This document shows positions 33,419-46,012 of a DNA stretch of 64,000 nucleotides, in pieces. The DNA is from Tilletiaria anomala UBC 951. Taxonomy: Eukaryota; Basidiomycota; Exobasidiomycetes; Georgefischeriales; Tilletiariaceae. A model generated the notes under the pieces. The model was given only the letters and a program-made list of their open reading frames with translations. It was not told the origin of the DNA and searched no databases. The translations under genes were made by a program, and so were the position numbers. Numbering within the stretch: position 1 is the first letter of the stretch; each line of letters begins with the position of its first letter. The stretch is from NCBI RefSeq assembly GCF_000711695.1, contig NW_013547019.1, positions 1-64,000 on the forward strand, given 5' to 3'.

Positions 33419-34834
33419 GATTCCATGCTGCCGTTTCTGCTTCTTCCGGCATCAGTCTGTGTAATCCATCAATCGAATGAAAGCAAGATCATGCAAAACC
33501 CTGAGCTTTCAACGATTGGATTCTCATCAGAAATCGATCCTGATTTCTGAATGCTGATCACCTTTCTCATCTTTCGCGTCGCGTTCTCCTCTGGTGAGTG
33601 TCGACATTCTTTTTTTTCTTGGTGCGGTTCTATTGTGGTTAGTGTGGTGAATGAGTCGTTGGCAACCCAAGTTCTAAGGCATGGAGCTGCTTCGGGTCAG
33701 GATGTTGGAGATGCTAAACACATTGAGCGACTCCCAAACAGCATACTGCTACGGAAAAGTGCTTTCAAGATCTCGCTCAATACTCGCATTCCCCTGTGCG
33801 CGGTGACTGGCATCTGGTATATGGTATTTGCCAGTCTCAAAGCACGTTGGACAAATCATTCGCCCAGCAATAACAGTCTTCCCACTGCTTCGAATACTCG
33901 GTTTGGGGCAAGTCAGATTCTCGACTTCAGGTAGCCGGCTCAGATCAAGCACTGTATTGCTACACTCATTCTGCAGGACAACAATCGTTCGACCGGCGTC
34001 AATTGCCTACAATTTGGTGCGGCCATCCTGACTCTCGAGGGCTTGGATTTAAAGGACGGGGGGTTCACGGAGATTTCCAACGGAAGTGAAAGCTGAAGCC
34101 AGATTCTGGGGGCGCTTGGGAGACACGCAGAGCTTTGCAACGAAGCTTCAGAAGCGGCCCATCTGTGAGCACTGCTCCTTTGTGTGTTCAGACGTCAAGC
34201 TCGGATGCGTGGCTCACGCTACACGCGCGATTCTTCAAGAGCCCACGTATAGAGAATCGATTCCCCCACCCGTGCACTGAACCATCGTCTGCCCGCCGCA
34301 ACGACACACTGGGTCGGCTGGCAACATTAATGGCATCCGTTCTTCCAACACTGTGATTCCTTCAGAGCCTGCAGACATCGCAAGCGGCTACAATTATATC
34401 AACTTGAAACAACTTGGGCCGCTGAGCCATCTGTGAGAGGCAAAACTTTGGGCAACCTTTCTGCGCAGCTTTCATCGTCTCACTATCTCACCACCTTCGC
34501 CTGCAACATTCACACCATTGCGCAGTCCGCAGCGACTGGCATACGGTCAGTTTGGCTTATCGACTGCACATTGTACCCAATTGCTTCCTCTTCGTGGTCG
34601 ACGTGCTGCAGGTGAGGGCCAAGCTCGTGACGATGCCATGCTCTCAATTCATTTGTGCCTTGATCTAACCTCCCTTGACCCTCTGCTTCACGCATGTTTA
34701 TGTCCCAATGTCGACAGCCTACCTTCGTTACATAGCTAGGTTAAATTCAACTCTGGGTACGCTACTGATGATCGACAACCCAGGGTATTGCAACCTTTCT
34801 GTCACACTGCAAGCTCATCTTGGGTTCAACCACT
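33419..34834. other. Intergenic region before CTK1
   Basis: A 1.4 kb divergent region between the 1,094-residue gene and the CTD kinase gene. It contains the tentative cysteine-rich fragments listed separately and, from about 34,440, probably the promoter and leader of CTK1. Confidence 0.4.
33749..34378 (-). CDS. Tentative cysteine-rich gene or relic
   Basis: Minus-strand fragments share several cysteine pairs: from the ATG at 34,378, PADPVCRCGGQTMVQC; near 34,180, a piece with EQCSQMGRF; and at 33,960-33,749, QNECSNTVLDLSRLPEVENL followed by GRMICPTCFETGKYHIPD and a stop. The spacing recalls small zinc-binding folds, but I could not join the pieces with good splice sites and several candidate junctions meet stops. 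It may be a multi-exon zinc protein, a decayed gene or chance. No function is proposed. Confidence 0.22.
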
Positions 34835-37489
34835 ATGCTCACGGAAATGGAGACCTCCTTTCCAGCCGCAGATTACTCCTCGAATGTGAATGGCGAGCAT
34901 GCCGATGACGAAAGCACAGATGGAACGCCGATAGAAGCAAAGTTCTTCAACAACAGGCATGCACTTGACAGGGCAACGATGCCAGCGATGTCTGGCGCCG
35001 AAGGGCTAAAGTCGGCGGACTCCTCAGTTCAACGTACATTCATCAAGAGACATCGTGGGGAAGATCATGCACAAGACCACGAGCGCCTCAGGAGGCGGGA
35101 GCATGCGCGCGACATCGATGTAACCAAAGAAAGTTATGCGGAACATGTACGCAAACGACAGACCTCACCATTGTCTATATCAACGCTGAGGTCACCAAAG
35201 CGCTACCGCACTGATGGCACCAGGTCCATTCACGACCACGCCGCTCCAAGTCGCTCTGACTTGCATTGGGAACGCGACTCCATAGGTCGCCACCGTGAAC
35301 GATCAGCAAGCCGTGAGCGGGAGAGAAGAGCATCAGACCAACATCGATCAGATTCTGACAGCCGCCGGCACAGTAAAGCGTATGTCAGAGGCGACTCTCA
35401 TCGATCGACGTGTGAGAACTCAGCCGACAGGCGATGGCAAGATCGAGATCGAGAACGTGACGACGATAATGAAAGCGCGCGCAGTAGCGAGTCGAGGCGC
35501 ACTAAACCGCGGTATTCAGTCGATGAGAAAGCAAGCTCACGCGAGGACAGAGAGCGGCGGTGGGATGAATACTACCGGAGGCGGGATCGAGAGCGCGAAG
35601 AAAGAGATAGGCGGGGGGATCGAGGGATACGTTCACGCCGCCGCTGGGACGATGAAGATCAAAAGGCTGATCGACATCTCCAAAATTGGCGACGACCGCA
35701 TCGTGAAGACGGTCATCGCTGTTTGAGCGCCACTGGAAAGCATATGATGACTCAAGATGACGATCTGCCACGAGCACGGGGTAGATCTCGATCACCGGAA
35801 GTCCTTCTCGATATGCACAGAGGCCGTGGAGCGGAGCGAGAAGCTGATCGGCCGGAAAATAGTGGCTCTGAGCGGGCGCTGTCGCCGGAGCTAGAGGCGA
35901 CTGCAGAAGAGATCAAGGCGGCCAAGAAAGCGGAGCAGGAAGACGCCGAACGAGCGTTGTATGCATCGGCGCCCAAGAAGGCGCATCCGTGCGAAGGATA
36001 CGTCCGCCTCGACCAGGTCGGTGAAGGTACATACGGACAAGTCTTCAAGGCCAGAGCGGAGAACACCGGTGTGCTGGTTGCCCTGAAGAAAATTCGTATG
36101 GAGTCGGAAAAGGACGGGTTTCCTATCACTGCTTTGCGAGAGATCAAGATCCTGCAAGCGCTGCGCCATCCTAACGTCGTACGCCTGCACGAGATGATGG
36201 TGTCAAAGGGTGAGTCGAAGCGTGATAATGTGAGAATGCAGCTTCTCACTCACATTTATCGGGTGCCGTAGCTTCTGTCTACATGATCTTCGAATATCTC
36301 GAGCACGATCTGAACGGCGTGTTGGCAAATCCAGCGATCGAGTTCAAGCTGCAGCATATCAAGTCCTTAGCCAAGCAGATGCTCGAAGGGTTGGAGTACC
36401 TGCACAAGAAAGGCATTCTGCATCGGGACCTGAAAGGCTCGAACTTGCTCGTGAACAGCAACGGTCTGCTCAAGCTCGCCGATTTCGGCCTAGCGCGACT
36501 ATACGCCAAGCGGCGGGGCGAAGATCACACGAACCGCGTAATCACGCTGTGGTATCGTCCACTGGAGCTTCTGTATGGCGCGACGCAGTACGGGGCCGAG
36601 GTTGACATGTGGGGCGCCGGCGCGATCTTTCTAGAACTCTTTGCGCGTAAACCAATCTTTCAGGGCAACGACGAGATCCATCAGATCCAATGCATCACAG
36701 ATATCCTCGGGCCTTTCACCAGCGAGCGGTGGGCCGACGTCGATGAGCTGCCGTGGTTTGGGCTCATTCAGTCTGCTGCGCCAGAGGTCAACGGGAATGG
36801 CCAAAAGTGCGGAAGTGCGGAAGAGAACCTTGCCCGGTTCCGTCGGGTGTTCTCAAAGTGAGTAGAATAATGGTTGAGGCCAACGGAGACGCGTACAACG
36901 GTTCGCTGATTGTTCAACCTATGCTCCATTGCATTTTCGTGATGAATAGATGGCTGTCACCTGCTGCGCTTGACCTTGCGCTCGACTTACTGCACTATGA
37001 CCCCCAGGGGCGTGCTACTGCTGCCGAAGCTCTCGCCAGTCCTTACTTTACGGAAGAAGAGCCACCTCCCCAAATTCCGATCGAGTGAGTGGATATCTTC
37101 TCGGATGGGTGCTTTCAATGTTTGTTGAGCTGACCGTGCACACACATACATTCTCTACCTGCCTTTGTTATGGCAGGGTCTTCCGAGAGGTACAAGGGGA
37201 ATGGCACGAGCTTGAATCGCGCAAGGCACGCCGCAAGCGGGCCGCTGCCGCGGAGGCTGCGATCCAGAACGCCAATGAACACAGCACCAACACCAACATG
37301 AACAACAATAACGGCGCGTCGGTGCCGGGTCCTGGAGGAGCCAGCGTGGGCCAGGTTATGGTTGCTGTCGGCGACCGTGACGCAGCGTCATCAATACAAT
37401 GGACGGACGCGGCAGCAGTACCACTGCCGCTGGTCGTGCCTCCGTCTGCGCCACGACCTGACGACTTGCCCTCCGTGGGCCGAGACTGA
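34835..37489 (+). CDS. CTK1: CTD kinase catalytic subunit, Ctk1/Lsk1/CDK12 type
   Basis: Cyclin-dependent kinase that phosphorylates Ser2 of the RNA polymerase II C-terminal repeats. Four exons: 34835-36209, 36272-36857, 36950-37084, 37177-37489, 802 residues. Residues 1-385 are an Arg/Ser/Glu/Asp-rich region as in CDK12. The kinase domain (about 389-740) has GEGTYG at 396-401, ATP Lys418, the cyclin-binding helix PITALRE at 430-436, HRD 509-511 followed by the Ctk1-type LKGSN, DFG 529-531 and the activating Thr545 in [11 protein letters not shown]. The last exon encodes an ALESRK-basic helix and a low-complexity tail. PITALRE itself is typical of CDK9, but the RS-like N-terminus and LKGSN favour Ctk1/CDK12. 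Oddity: the APE-equivalent is P555-L-E where P-P-E is expected. Confidence 0.92.
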
Positions 37490-38853
37490 TGGTGCTGGGT
37501 GTGCGCATGGACAGATCGAAGGACGGGAAAATGGTGCGGCATGCATGCATGCATGTGTGCTCTTCATAGCTCGCTCCTGCGAGGGGCCTGACACAGCAAA
37601 CAATGTAGCATGCAAACATTTGCTGACGTGCAAGTACGGACAGGGGCTGCATGCTTTCGTTGATCGCACATGTTTGCAGGTGACCGGACGCACGATAGTC
37701 GGGCCTTTCGGTCAGGCATTCGCTCTCCAAGTTTCAGCGCAGGGAAACATTATGCTCATGAGATAAGCTGGTGGAGTAGGGGGGCATGGGGTTGTTGCAG
37801 ATGGACAAAACGCGAGCTGGCCCGGCTGGAAGTCCGCAATCTGCATGTTTGGTCACTAAACCAGACGGAGACAACTGTCGTGTGGTGGACTGATAGGGAG
37901 CCGTGGGCACACAGTTCTGTGCCAGGCGGGTTCCGCCCCCTTTTTGTCGGCCGAGTGCGACGATGGTGCTCACAGTGCTGTCGTGCCGCTTGCGGCCGGA
38001 AGCCCCCAGCGCCACACAGCCACTGCCGCCCCACAAGAGGCACCCCCCCCATCAGAGAGCAGCCTCTGAGCGGCAGCTGGTGCCGAGGACCCCTGTTGGT
38101 AGAAATCCAATTCAACACGCAAGTTGCAAACCTGGCGTGTGCAGGCTTCCGGCAGTCGCATCGAATGCAGTGAGCCAGCGAGTTGCGAGGCCAGATAGCT
38201 GTGCGAAACCCCGCCGGTCCCCGACAAACTGAGCGGTGGAACGACGCTGGGAACTGAGGTCGAACACATCGCATCGACTTTCCTTGGCTGGAAGGGCGCA
38301 TGCACAGCTTCGCTCTCTCACACATCTACGCATCTTCAACGCCTTACTTCAGAGCTCTTTTCGGTCCAGGGCCTGTGGACTTACTGTCTTGCTGAGCGAC
38401 CGGCACGTGCCGCAGCAGGGTTGACGCCTTCACGGCAGTCAAACGTCGCTTCCAAGCGCTCTCTCCCCATTCGTGCATCTACCGTGCTCGTCGGCCCGTG
38501 TCACTATTTTGGGTTGTCGGAGTCCCTTGAGAGTCAAATGCCTCAGTGATCTGTGCAAAGCTTCATTCGCCCTGACGCTTGACTGCTTCGACATTGGTCA
38601 ACGACGAAGAGCCTGCAAGAGCCTACTGGAACGCTTTCGACCTCCTGTGCAGCATTGCGTACCTCACCGCCACAAGCCTGTCACAAGCATATGCGCTCAG
38701 CAGTACAACTTGACCTTCGAAGTCTACCCCCTCGCCAGAGCTCTGTCGAATTCTCGTGCGCCCTCGAAAAGAGTTCCCGCCCTAAGCGTGCGGAACGGCT
38801 CTTCCCTTTGGGTCCAGGTTTCTTTTTATCCTTGCATATGAAAAGCCAGCGAC
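37490..38853. other. Intergenic region before the NIPA gene
   Basis: A 1.36 kb tandem spacer with GCATGC repeats (37,539-37,556) and a C-run (38,042-38,050). Long frames open on both strands at once (for example 37,756-38,325 minus) have unnatural composition and no similarity. The 3' part is probably the leader of the NIPA gene. Confidence 0.45.
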
Positions 38854-41269
38854 ATGAATCCAACTCCAACACGAGTGCTGGCGCTGCTAGCGCGGCAAGC
38901 TGCCGAATCGAGCGCCAACGCCGCCGCCTCGGGCGCTCTTCCCACGTCAATCAATACAACTGCTTCTGCATCCTCGGCGATGGCCTCGTTGTCGTCGCTG
39001 ATGGCGTCCGCGTCGCAAGCGCTCGCGTCCGAGTCGAAGGTCGCTGCGGGTGACGACGGAGCAGCAAACCCAGGATACTTCAAGTACATCGGCATTGCCA
39101 TGGCCATCTCCAGTGGTTTCTTCATCGGGTCCAGCTTCGTGCTCAAGAAGCGCGGCCTGCTCGCCGCGCAAAAGAAGTTCAATTCCACCGCCGGCGAAGG
39201 GCTGAGCTACCTCAAGAGCCCGCTCTGGTGGAGCGGGATGATCATCATGATCCTGGGCGAAGTACTGAACCTCGTCGCGTATTCGTTCACCGACGCCATC
39301 CTCGTCACTCCGATGGGTGCGCTCAGCGTTGTTGTAAGTGGAACTGCCGCGATGCACTTTATGAAAGCAAGCTATTCATGAAGCTGATGAGCATTGTATC
39401 GCTACTCATACCGCAGGTCTCCGCCATCCTCTCCTCGTTCTTCCTGGAAGAGAAGCTCTCCATGTTCGGCTGGCTTGGCTGCGGCCTCTGCATCCTTGGC
39501 TCGACGATCATCGCGCTGAATGGGCCAGACCAGCATGCAAGCGGGCAGATCAAGGTGTTTGAGAAGATGTTCATCGCACCCGGCTTTCTCGCCTGGACGG
39601 GCGTCTGCCTCGTCGTTGCGCTGGGCCTCATCTTCTTTGCGGTGCCAAAGTGGGGCAAGAAGAACATGCTGGTGCACATCAGTATCTGCAGCGTCATTGG
39701 CGGTTTGAGCGTCAGTGTCACCAGCGGCCTCGGCAGCGCTATTTTGCTCAGCATCAGAGGTCAGAACCAGTTCAAGTACTGGTTCATCTATTTCCTCCTT
39801 GGCTTTGTTATCGTCACGCTTGTGACAGAGATCGTGAGTGAGGCACTCGGATGCTCATTGCAACCGTTGCCAACCTACTCGGCATTCTGACTTCTTTTCT
39901 CTGCTCACTAGATTTACCTCAACAAAGCGCTTGAGCTGTTCAACACCGCCATGGTGACGCCGACGTACTATGTCCTTTTCACCTTTATGACGCTCGTCAC
40001 TTCCATCGTCCTCTTCCAGGGCCTTTCTGCGTCTGGTAAGCAGCGAGCATGGGACCATAAAATGTATTGACCCTGACGTGCTGTTCTCCTCTTCTTGTCG
40101 CAGTTGTCGCCATCGTCACGATCGTACTTGGTTTCCTCGTCATCTGCGTGGGAATCACCATTCTACAGCTGAGCAAGATCGATCCCGAAGATCTCGCGCA
40201 GAAACCAGGCATCGACCGCTCAACGACGATGCTCCTCAAAGCGTCTCGCTCTCATCTCCGGCAGTCTGAAAAGGGCGAGAGTACGCAGATCGAAGATCCC
40301 GGTGTGGACACGATCCGCGGAGGCCTGGGCATCGTCGGGTCTGTCATCAGAGCACGCTCCTCAAGCCGGTTGTCGAGGCGCTTCAACAGCAGTGCGGACG
40401 AATACCGCGTAGGGGATGAGATGGGTGCACTCCGAGGTGTGGGACACGATGTGGAGCGGTATCAGCTGCACGATGGGCCTGTGCCGCGCTCGCCGCTCGG
40501 CGGTGGTGGGGCGAGCGCATCGGACAGGGCAATATCTACCATGCCGCCGCAGATGCCGCTCAAGCGCGACACAGCCATCTCTTGGGCATCCGGCACAGAG
40601 GGCCACGACCGCGAAAAGGTGCCTGGATCGCCCCTCGCCGGGCCCGGATTCGGGCCTGGTGGCAGCGCCATGGCCACTCTATCCGTGTTGACGCCCACGT
40701 CCGAGGAAGCAGACCTCAGCGGGACGACGACCAGCACGGCCATGTCGAGCAGCGCTACGCCTGCGGACGAATACAACAACGAAGAGATCGTCCGGCGCGT
40801 CTACCACACCGAGCCGCGCGGCGCTTTGCAGTCGCACCATGACGCGCGTGCGCAGTTGGCTGCAGCGCACGGAGGACCTCTATTACAAGGAGCTCCAGGT
40901 GGACCGAGCAGCTCGTCGGCATTACAGCAGGGCAAATATATTGATCCGTACGCCGTCCCGCGGTCGGTGGGTCCAGCCTTGCCTGTAAACAATAACATTC
41001 GGACCATGTGGGAGCACGCCAAGAAGGGTCCAGCAGATGTGACGGCTCTGTCGGAGGACGGAAGCGGAGGTCAGTCGGAGTTTGGGCTCTCCTCGGTGCT
41101 CAACAGGGAGGGCGAGAAGCAACGGTCCGATAAGGAATATCCACTGCGTAAGGGCGGAAGGCCCTCGAGCGAAGAGGACGAGCTGCTGCGACCGCAGGCG
41201 ACCAACGACTCCGAGGAGGAGGAGGAACGCGCTAAAGAACGCCAGCAACGGCGCTTCGCTTTCTTCTAG
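38854..41269 (+). CDS. NIPA-family magnesium transporter with long cytosolic tail
   Basis: Member of the NIPA/DUF803 branch of the drug/metabolite transporter fold, proteins that carry Mg2+ across plasma or endosomal membranes in animals. Four exons: 38854-39333, 39417-39833, 39912-40035, 40104-41269; 728 residues. After an Ala/Ser-rich N-terminus of about 70 residues, nine membrane helices are expected between residues about 73 and 360. Landmarks are the first helix [66 protein letters not shown] across intron 1, and [17 protein letters not shown]. The remaining 350 residues are hydrophilic, with an acidic DSEEEEE region near the end, and are longer than in animal NIPA proteins. Substrate assignment in fungi is by family only. 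Confidence 0.92.
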
Positions 41270-41538
41270 CGCTCGCCAGTGGAACAAAGGTGGTGATGAT
41301 GAAGAGGACGATGAGGAACAAAACCATCATGGACAATCGTATTGACTCTAATGGCCGAACTATGAAGCTACACTTGGGGAACATGCGGCATTTATGTGTT
41401 TGAGATGTGAAAGGGACATTCTATCGACGTGACAGTATGAAGCAGGGCGCATGAAGGCAAAATTTGTTGCTCCCTATCGAGGATTCAAAGCTTCACAATT
41501 CTCAAAAGAGACCGCGTTCAGATCGTTTGGTAACCGAT

Positions 41539-42952
41539 TCAGAATTTGAAAGCCGCGTCGACGAGTTTCTCCACGTCAAAGTTCTGTGGCGACGAGTGGA
41601 AAGCCTCCAGGAGCTGGCTGCGCTGAGCAGCGCCAACGTAGGCTCCGGAATTGGCGTCGCGTTTGCCCAGATCCGGGAGGTAGAAGCGCTGCATGCATAT
41701 GCTGAGCATCTGCGCATCCTGCTGCGTCATGCGCCCCTGCGAATGCGGCTGCGCCACGCGCTCCTCGTCCTTTACGCTCGCGCCCGCCGCTTGCGCTTCG
41801 TCCGCGTCGGTGATCTCACCGCGCATGAGGACGAGGCCCTTGGCGTGCGCCAGGTCGGTGTAGTGCGTCAGGATTAGCAGCGGCTGCGCGAACTCCTGCC
41901 GGAGCTTGTACTCCGCCAGGGGCGTGAAGAGGACCGTCGTCGGAGGGGGCAGAGGCTTGGGCGCTGCATTATCGCCGCCTGGTAAGGTGGACGGTGATGC
42001 TGCTGTGCGTGATGAAGATAGGATGGAGGTGGGGGCAGGCAAGAAGCCCCATTCGAGGAAGTGCATCTCGTAGCCCTGTTGCGCCTGTGTGGCGTTTGCA
42101 TCTGCACCTGCATGCTGAGGATCTTGCGATGCCTCTCCGCCGACGATCGTACGTGGCAAAGGCAGGACGAATTGCGGATAGCGTCTTGCGGTGCTGATCA
42201 GCGTCTCATACACGCTGACGGGAATGACTGCGGAGAGCTTGTTCCTCATCATGTGATAGCCCGTCCACAGCTGCTGGATACGATCGGGCGGTTCCTGCAT
42301 GAGCTTCTCGATGTTCAGGATTTCGTCCAGCGGCTTGACGGGGCCCTTGCAATTGGAAGTCGGATGCAGCTGGCCGCTTTCGAGCTTCCGTTTCGCTTCG
42401 GCTTCTGCTCGGGCTCGAATATCAGCGGCAACCTTGGCATCTCGCTCCTCTATCGGCGAGGACGAGACTGCGGGCTTTGAGCTCAGCTTTTGCGCCGCCT
42501 TTTCCGCAATGACTTGTGCTTTGAGCTCTTCAATAGACTTCAGGCCACGCCTGAATGCGCAAAAAGTGAGTCAACGAGCCCCATTCTGGCTTCACGGATA
42601 AGCACAAAGAAAGCACTCACTCTGCCGCCTTCTGCTTCAGCACCGCCTCGTACTGCCGCATCTTCCTCTCCTTGGCCGCTTGGACGGCCGACTGCCGCTC
42701 GGACGGCGGAGCATTGTAGCTCCTGGCATTTTGTGCGAGGGTCTCTCTAGATCCGGAAGCTTGCGCTGCTGAAGTCGAGTTCTCCAGCCCGTCCGGCGAG
42801 GGACCCGAGACGGCGGCTCGCTCGGGTCGCGTGAGGTGCAAGCGGCGAGCGGAGAGCACAGGTAGCAAGGTGGCAGATGAGCTCGGCGTCCGAGACGGAC
42901 CGGCGAGCGCAAGCGTCGCTCGTGGCAGCCACGGTCGAAAGAGGGCTGCCAT
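41539..42952 (-). CDS. ATP11: ATP11, F1-ATPase assembly chaperone
   Basis: Mitochondrial matrix chaperone that binds free F1 beta subunits during assembly of ATP synthase. Two exons, 42952-42621 and 42550-41539 (70-nt intron), 447 residues. The start is the ATG at 42,952 (MAALFRPWLPRATLALAGPS), a clear mitochondrial presequence with Arg, Ser, Ala and no acidic residue. The conserved core begins at PVKPLDEILNIEKLM and continues IQQLWTGYHMMRNKLSAVIP, then YPQFVLPLPR, EMHFLEWGFLP, VLFTPLAEYKLRQEFAQPLL and LVLMRGEI. An Ala/Pro/Ser insertion (about 30 residues) separates the last two strands. The gene is convergent with NIPA and divergent from YIP1. Confidence 0.94.
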
Positions 42953-43535
42953 TTCGAGCAATCACGAGTGCAAATGATTCGACCGTCTGCCTGTCTGCGT
43001 TGGAGTGGACAGCGGCGATTGGGCTTGAGCTTGAGCTAGAGCTCGTGATGCGTGTAGTAGAGAAAAGTTGAGCGCGTGGATGATGACCCACCCGCATACA
43101 GACCGACCGCTTGGGCGAGCGTCGAGCCCGGATTGCCACGGGTGGCGCGCAGATTTCCGTGATTTGGTTCACAGATTCCCCGAATCTTACAAAATCCTTG
43201 GCCAATTTTGCGCATTCCGAGTTCCGTACTATTACATAATTCAGATCGAGCGAAGAAAAATCAAAGTTGCGAGCCCAAGTGAGCGACGTCTGGGGCAGCA
43301 GCATTCGGCACACCAAAGCTAACCCTAATATTACTTCCGCACAGGTTTGCCGCTCGGTTAAATGGCGCACGGCGCACCAACAAAAACACCTGATTCCGTC
43401 ACGTATACACTTGTGCTGGCTAACTTGACATGTTCAGGCGTGCCTCTCTTCACGCTCCTTTGGCATGGTAGAGATTCGCCAGAGAAGATCATTACTGCGT
43501 GCGAGAAAGGTCAGCCTTTATCGGACGCAAGCACG
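42953..43535. promoter_or_regulatory. Shared promoter of ATP11 and YIP1
   Basis: Head-to-head spacer of 583 nt. An ATG in frame with YIP1 at 43,362 would add 58 residues that do not look like the family N-terminus. The stretch from GTATAC (43,403) to TTCAG (43,437) contains a good CTAAC branch point and could be a very short leader intron. Confidence 0.35.
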
Positions 43536-44811
43536 ATGTCTGCCATCTTTGACGCAAGCAGTCCGTATGGCGGCGGCGGCTCTTCGTATGATCCGTATGG
43601 CCCATCGTCGCGCTCAGCTGCAACCGCCTCGTCAGCTCGAGGAGTTGGAGGTGGAGCGGGAGGACTCTCGAACCTGCAGTTCTACTCGCAGCACTCCACT
43701 GCTTCAGCAGCTGGCGCAGGCGGGGCCGGGGGCCACTACACCGGCAGCGACGGGTACAACACCGGCTCCAATGGGCGCCCTAGCCTGGAGGGCAACATGA
43801 CCGGCGCGGGTGGCTATGAAGGTGCGGTAGGGAGCCACATGATGGCGGGGCAAATGAGCTTCTGGAGCGCTTTCGGTACGGGTGGCTTCCCTGATGAGCC
43901 GGGGCTGATGGAGGGTGAGTCGTCGAGGCCGCTTCTGCCTGTGTTCCGATGCCTGGTTCGGCTCGTCACGCGCGCTTGCCTTGGCGCTCAGTCTGCCCAG
44001 CGTGGGGCGCACGCTGACATACATGCATCTATACACTGGCAGAGCTCGGCATCAATCTTACGCACGTGCGGAGCAAGGCATTGACCGTGCTCAACCCGTT
44101 CCACAACTACTCGGCGACACATCAGCGAGATGTGCACATGATGGACGATGCGGATCTCGCAGGCCCGCTCATGTTCTGCTTTGCCTTTGGCATGCTCCTC
44201 CTGCTGGTGAGTGCGTCTCTTTCGTCGGAATCTCTAGCTCACATGGGCATGGATGGTATGGTATGGTATGGGATGGCGTGGGATGGCGTGGCACTGCATG
44301 CTCACGCTCTGTCCTTGCTGCGCATACCTGCACCTCCCTCGCTCTTTTTCCAGGCCGGCAAATCTCAATTCGGCTACATCTACGGCGTCGGACTGATGGG
44401 CGATATTGCGATCTACCTGCTGCTGAACATGATGTCCGAGGGCGGGATAGACGCCTACCGCGTCTCCTCTGTGCTAGGCTATTGCCTCCTCCCGCTCTGC
44501 ATCCTGAGCGCGGTCTCCATCGTGATCCGACTCGAGTGAGCATATCCGTGCCTTTCCTGCTTTCTTTGACGCTGACTTGGGAAACTTGTGCACATGCGTC
44601 GTGTCGCAGCGGCATCTTTGGCTACGTCCTGGCGCCTCTCTTCATCCTCTGGTGCTCGTCGTCCGCGTCGGGCATTTTTGTCTCGATCCTGCGCATGAGC
44701 GACCAGCGGTTCCTCGTCGCGTATCCCGTGGGCCTCTTCTACGCGTGCTTTGCCCTGCTGAGCGTCTTTGACATGGATCTGAGCAGCAGCAGCGGGCGAC
44801 GCGGGTCATGA
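43536..44811 (+). CDS. YIP1: Yip1/YIPF5, Golgi Rab-interacting membrane protein
   Basis: Multi-spanning protein of ER exit sites and early Golgi that binds Rab/Ypt GTPases and helps COPII vesicle formation. Four exons: 43536-43914, 44043-44206, 44354-44535, 44610-44811; 308 residues. Start chosen at MSAIFDASSPYGGG, which gives the usual cytosolic Gly/Ser/Tyr-rich N-terminus of about 125 residues. The conserved motif ELGINLTHVRSKALTVLNPF spans intron 1, then DADLAGPLMFCFAFGMLLLL, GKSQFGYIYGVGLMG, SVLGYCLLPLCILS and GIFGYVLAPLFILWCS form the five-helix Yip domain. All junctions keep frame. Intron 2 is long (147 nt) and holds a minisatellite. Confidence 0.95.
44251..44290 (+). repeat. GGATGG minisatellite inside YIP1 intron 2
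   Basis: GGTATG-type 5-mers followed by two exact copies of GGATGGCGTG, within the intron 44,207-44,353. It accounts for the unusual intron length. Confidence 0.75.
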
Positions 44812-46012
44812 TACACATGCAGCAGGGAGAAAGGTACACAGCGAGCAACAGCCGGGAGGCTCCAGCGCTTGCCGGTCTGGAAGTTCCTGCACAGGACCCA
44901 CGGCGGGCTGCACGCCAAAGACCAGAAACGATGTAGATACATGGTGCGTTCCAGAGTGCGGGAACGGGCAAGCCCACCGCTTGATTAGACCATGCTGCCC
45001 TGTCATGTTACGCGTGAACCCATCTGCATTGTGTAGTAGCTGCTAATGCCAAGGCGGCTTCGCGCATACACTTCACTGGCGCAGTACGAGCCAAGGCCTC
45101 GGTCGCGGCCCTGCCGGCTAATTGTTTGAGACTGGGCATGCTTGCTTGCCGCCATACTGCTGCTCGGCTGGCTAGCGGTAGGCCCGTCTTTCGTTTCCGG
45201 GTCGTTCCTACACTACAAATGCGAAAGCAAAAGGACTGCAACGCGAGCCATTATGTAACGCGGGATGCGAGTCGAGTCGCGCTGCGCTGGGTCGGTGGAA
45301 GGGGGAGGATTCCGCTTGAGACGACCTAGACTTGCCCAAGGAGTCTGTGCAAGGGAACGCGGCAGGGATGGAGCATGTGGTTGAAGAATGTTTTGTCTCA
45401 CCCTGGCCTTGGACCCGCCATGTCCTCTTTTGTCTGGCCACTGGAAGAGAGGACAGAGCGACGGACAGGCGAGGTAGGAGACGAAGCAAGGCGGAGGTGC
45501 TAATTGGGTGGGGTAGGGGCGCAGTGCCCAGGTTTATTTTGTGCGTTCTGCTGCTCCACAACGCTCCACAATCCTCTGCGGCCCGTTCGGCGCGGCTCCA
45601 CAACACTCTCCACTCCGCCATTACGCGCCCGTGTCATTCGACGGCGCTGCGTCTGTCATTCTCCTTGCTTGACTCAGCAGCAGCGAGCTATCACACACAC
45701 ATGATCCGGAAGGAACACAAAATGCGCCGTTCCCGCTCACCGACACACACTCTCTCTATCTCACGCTCACAGCCAGCCCATGGAGCATAGGTGAGCGCGA
45801 GACGAGCAGACTGACCACCTTGGCCCCCCAGTCTCGACTCGTCGCTGGACCTCCCAAGCTGGCGCGGCAAAGACCGGTGGTCCGCACACACACACGGCAC
45901 CGACACCGACACTGCAGGCCCGCAGCTCGCCGGGACGGAACGCGACGGCCTGCTGGGACATACCTAGTGCCGTCAGCCTGACTCTCGGGCCTCGGCGTCT
46001 CGCAGGGGGTGC
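44812..46012. other. Intergenic region
   Basis: A 1.2 kb tandem spacer. Frames open on both strands around 45,210-45,790 are serine/arginine-rich artefacts of composition. CACACACAC runs occur at 45,693-45,705 and 45,885-45,895. No gene recognised. Confidence 0.45.

Noticed and set aside
37756-38325. 189-codon minus-strand ORF in the CTK1-NIPA spacer
   Set aside because: Several frames are open on both strands there; Arg/Cys/His-rich composition without domain suggests GC-driven open frame.
43362-43535. Upstream in-frame ATG of YIP1
   Set aside because: The extra 58 residues do not fit the family N-terminus; the ATG at 43,536 gives the expected start.
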